NCBI GenBank assembly: GCA_035290045.1
Contig: DATDVH010000025.1
Coordinates: forward strand, 1 to 6,314
Source of the DNA: DATDVH01 sp035290045
GTDB taxonomy: Bacteria > Patescibacteriota > Microgenomatia > UBA1406 > HO2-37-13b
Length of the DNA: 6,314 nucleotides
Reading direction: 5' to 3'
Shown: piece by piece, positions 4,450-6,314 of the stretch
How the letters are laid out: each line of letters opens with the position of its first letter
Position numbering within the stretch: position 1 is the stretch's first letter
Translations under genes and position numbers: made by a program
The notes under the pieces: model-generated
The model's database searches: none
The model's input: only the letters and a program-made list of their open reading frames with translations
What the model was told of the DNA's origin: nothing

Positions 4450-5752
4450 GTATTCAAAAAAACTGCTCTTTATTTTTCTGTCGGCATTTTTAATCAGACT
4501 GATAGGTCTTAATCAATCCTTTTGGCTTGATGAGGCAGTGACAGCAAACGTCGTTAAATATAATACCTTATTTGGAATCATAAAAAACTTTTCTCCGCAT
4601 GATTTTCATCCACCGTTTTATTATTTATTTTTGAAAATATGGAGCTTATTTTTTGGATATTCAGAAATCGCTCTCCGCTTTCCATCGCTTCTTTTCTCTC
4701 TTGCGACAGGATATACGGTCTATAAGATTGGAGTTTTGATAAAAAATAAACGTTTTGCCTATTGGTCAGTTCTCTTTTTCCTTTTTAATCCACTGATTGT
4801 TTATTATTCTCAAGAGGCGCGTATGTATATGATGGCGACATTTTTCATTATGATTAGTTTTTATTTTCTTCTGAAAAATAAGTGGTTCTTTTTTACATTT
4901 TTTTCAGTGTTATCATTATATACATTCTATGGGTCTTTATTTTTTATTCTTACTTCTGTATACTATGTATTGTATAAAAAACAATATAAGAATTTTTTAT
5001 ATTTTATTTTTTATCTTTTATTTTTCATTTTCCTTATCTCTCCCCTGCTCTACTACCAATGGATGAATGCGCGAAAACAATTGATGATTGTCTCAAATTG
5101 GAGCTCTGTTTTGGGAACGGTTAGTTTCAAGAACTTATTTCTTATTCCTCTTAAATTTTCATTCGGCAGAATTAGTTTTTATCCGAAACCACTTTATTAT
5201 ATGATTGCTGGGATGTGGACGACTATCGTATTGAGCTTTGTGTGTATTGGCGGATTGAGGAATAAAAAGTTGTTCTATTTTTTCACCGTTCCGTTAATTT
5301 TTGGTTTGATTTTTTCATTTTTTACTCCCCTTCTCTCTTATTTTCGGTTTCTGTATCTTATTCCGTTTATGAGTATATTAGTCGTATATGGAGCGGCCAA
5401 AAAATGGCAAAGAAGCATATTATTTTCAGGGTTTAGTATACTTACTTTTATATATCTTTTCAGTCAAGGATTGCACCGTGAAGATTGGAGAGGTCTTGCA
5501 CAAGACGTCGTTAAATATAAAAAAGTGTATATGATTTCTTCATCATCTGACCCAATAAAATATTATCAATCTGATGTTGTGGTACATGATATAAGTGAGT
5601 TAGCACGAGTGACTGGTAAAATCATCATAGTTATCCCCTACTCTGTGGATATCTGGGGAGTTGATTATCAGTCTATTTTGCGGAGCAAAAATTATTCGCT
5701 GAAAAGTAAAAAAACATTTCGTGGAGTTGTGAGTGAAGAATGGGGTCGTTAA
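4427..5752 (+). CDS. GT39/ArnT-like polytopic membrane glycosyltransferase
   Basis: The 441-residue product is an integral membrane protein with many hydrophobic segments (about 13-28, 85-105, 112-127, 135-150, 153-180, 188-210, 257-276, 282-304, 307-322, 329-346). It has the GT-C pattern of the PMT/ArnT superfamily: WLDEA (33-37) in the first outside loop with the catalytic-type Asp35, DFHPPFYY (59-66), EIALRFPS (80-87), YYSQEARMYM (126-135), and a late REDWRG (351-356) common in this group. Such enzymes move a sugar from a polyprenyl-phosphate carrier to lipid, glycan or protein on the outer face of the membrane. Acceptor and sugar are unknown. The ATG at 4427 is preferred; a TTG one codon upstream (4424) is in frame but less likely. 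It overlaps the MazG-like gene by 23 bases, with no Shine-Dalgarno site, suggesting one mRNA with coupled translation. Confidence 0.85.
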   Translation: MYTLKINKYSKKLLFIFLSAFLIRLIGLNQSFWLDEAVTANVVKYNTLFGIIKNFSPHDFHPPFYYLFLKIWSLFFGYSEIALRFPSLLFSLATGYTVYKIGVLIKNKRFAYWSVLFFLFNPLIVYYSQEARMYMMATFFIMISFYFLLKNKWFFFTFFSVLSLYTFYGSLFFILTSVYYVLYKKQYKNFLYFIFYLLFFIFLISPLLYYQWMNARKQLMIVSNWSSVLGTVSFKNLFLIPLKFSFGRISFYPKPLYYMIAGMWTTIVLSFVCIGGLRNKKLFYFFTVPLIFGLIFSFFTPLLSYFRFLYLIPFMSILVVYGAAKKWQRSILFSGFSILTFIYLFSQGLHREDWRGLAQDVVKYKKVYMISSSSDPIKYYQSDVVVHDISELARVTGKIIIVIPYSVDIWGVDYQSILRSKNYSLKSKKTFRGVVSEEWGR

Positions 5753-5767
5753 TTTATAGTAAGGAAA

Positions 5768-5815
5768 TGATACAATAAGATGTTTAGTTATAAATTGTTT
5801 GTATATACTGTATGA
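5768..5815 (+). promoter_or_regulatory. Possible promoter and short coupled ORF ahead of the zinc-ribbon gene
   Basis: TGATACAAT (5768-5776) is an extended -10-like box, and TATAAA (5789-5794) is a second candidate that would start transcription about 11 bases before the gene. An 11-codon ORF (ATG at 5780, MFSYKLFVYTV) ends with a TGA at 5813-5815 that overlaps the gene's ATG as ATGA. Neither promoter has a convincing -35, and the mini-ORF has no clear ribosome-binding site. Confidence 0.3.
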
Positions 5816-6000
5816 ATCAAAAATTATATGTATGTACTGGTGGTTGTGGTGCGGTTATATCTGAAGTTCAGTATAATGATGGACTAAAGTCGTGTGGAGC
5901 TGATGTTTGTTCTCATAAGGGTCAATCGTTTGAAGAACGGATCAAATGTGACTTATGCAGTGTCCTTTATAAAGAAGGAGAAGAACATCGTTGTCAGTAA
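5812..6000 (+). CDS. Small cysteine-rich zinc-binding protein (zinc-ribbon type)
   Basis: The 62-residue product has 7 Cys and 2 His in an ordered pattern: Cys8-xxx-Cys12, Cys28-xxxx-Cys33-x-His35, Cys46-xx-Cys49 and His59-x-Cys61. This is enough for two zinc sites, probably the first from Cys8, Cys12, Cys28 and Cys33/His35 and the second from Cys46, Cys49, His59 and Cys61. The opening YVCTGGCGAV and the later CSHKGQSFEER resemble a small protein type I recall as frequent in Patescibacteria genomes (CTGxCG ... CxxHG), there without known function. The C-terminal CDLC ... HRC is an extra site compared with my memory of that type. It has no membrane segment or signal peptide. It lies 59 bases after the GT39-like gene and 3 bases from the convergent right-edge gene. 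Confidence 0.75.
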   Translation: MNQKLYVCTGGCGAVISEVQYNDGLKSCGADVCSHKGQSFEERIKCDLCSVLYKEGEEHRCQ

Positions 6001-6003
6001 TTT

Positions 6004-6314
6004 TTATATTGAATTATGTTTTTCTCGTATTCTGCTGCCTGGATTTTTTTCAAGAAAACTGACAAAATGCAGGAGTTCAATCAATAGTTCAAATTTTTGT
6101 ACTTTTCTTTTATATATGAAAAATTCTCGCGATCCTTTTTCTTCGTTTAATTTCTGTGTATGTGGATAAGAGAAAGGAACCTCAATATTTGCTACACGTA
6201 TCTTTTTTTGAAGTGCGGCAATAATGGGAAAAAAGAGTACTTCAGAATATGCTTCAATGCCAAAAAAGCGTAAAAACAACTTCAGGTTGGTCATTTTTAA
6301 GGTATATCTGCGCA
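6004..6314 (-). CDS. C-terminal part of a probable family 2 glycosyltransferase (runs off right edge)
   Basis: The leftward frame is open from the right edge (103 complete codons) and ends with TAA at 6006-6004. An ATG at 6294 is in frame, but the frame continues upstream without a stop to the window edge (codons reading RRYTLK before that Met), so this is most likely an internal Met of a longer protein. The segment FGIEAYSEVLFFPIIAALQKKIRVANIEVPFSYP resembles the end of the GT2 domain in polyprenyl-phosphate mannosyltransferase-like enzymes, where a conserved Glu-Val/Leu-Leu helix is followed by a basic turn and a ..EVP.. strand. A charged tail (EEKGSREFFIYKRKVQKFELL) follows. The assignment is tentative; no catalytic DxD is in view. 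It is convergent with the zinc-ribbon gene, 3 bases apart. Confidence 0.5.
   Translation of the reverse strand, partial: RRYTLKMTNLKLFLRFFGIEAYSEVLFFPIIAALQKKIRVANIEVPFSYPHTQKLNEEKGSREFFIYKRKVQKFELLIELLHFVSFLEKNPGSRIREKHNSI

Noticed and set aside
275..5752. UGA-recoded genetic code (SR1/Gracilibacteria)
   Set aside because: The well-identified proteins contain no in-frame TGA and end in TAA or TAG, and the visible tRNA-Gly has the ordinary TCC anticodon.
5894..6169. 91-codon plus-strand ORF spanning the zinc-ribbon gene and the right-edge gene
   Set aside because: It is out of frame with the Cys/His pattern and antisense to the glycosyltransferase-like frame.
6292..6294. ATG as the true start of the right-edge gene
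   Set aside because: The frame stays open upstream to the window edge, and the product lacks an N-terminal glycosyltransferase domain, so it is read as the end of a longer protein.
1..6314. CRISPR array, insertion sequence or phage module
   Set aside because: No spaced direct repeats, transposase, integrase or phage structural motif was seen; the lone protease has no retroelement neighbours.

Overview
The window is AT-rich bacterial DNA of the kind seen in Patescibacteria (Candidate Phyla Radiation). This is inferred from short, tightly packed genes, few Shine-Dalgarno sites, tRNAs without encoded CCA, and a set of small families (zinc-ribbon miniprotein, DUF5678 plus single-domain aspartic protease, single-domain MazG-like protein beside a GT39-type membrane protein). 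The confident long genes end in TAA or TAG and have no in-frame TGA, which argues against the UGA-glycine code of SR1/Gracilibacteria. The exact lineage cannot be set from the window.

Layout. (1) 1-274: the start of an unrecognised leftward gene, preceded by a 15-codon mini-ORF, then a short divergent promoter region with a 16-base palindrome. (2) 275-2467: a rightward pair, a galE-like sugar-nucleotide epimerase and tgt (tRNA-guanine transglycosylase), 3 bases apart. The epimerase carries a perfect 30-base palindrome inside its reading frame. (3) 2473-3715: leftward genes: tRNA-Gly(TCC), a DUF5069 protein, and an overlapping pair of DUF5678 protein and retropepsin-like protease. (4) 3773-4016: a leftward tRNA cluster with tRNA-Arg(GCG) and an intact tRNA-Trp(CCA). 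The tRNA-Trp lies inside the broken halves of a second CCA-anticodon tRNA. (5) 4075-5752: a rightward overlapping pair, MazG-like pyrophosphohydrolase and GT39-like membrane glycosyltransferase. (6) 5812-6314: a small cysteine-rich zinc-binding protein, convergent with the C-terminal part of a probable family 2 glycosyltransferase that runs off the right edge.

Functions. The epimerase, the GT39-like protein and the right-edge protein fit cell-surface glycan synthesis. tgt and the tRNA genes belong to translation. The two most unusual structures are the tRNA-within-a-tRNA arrangement (3773-3932) and the in-frame palindrome in the epimerase (481-510). Several promoters have a -10 box 6 to 9 bases before the start codon, which predicts leaderless or nearly leaderless mRNAs. 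All family assignments come from reading motifs by eye; no database search was possible.
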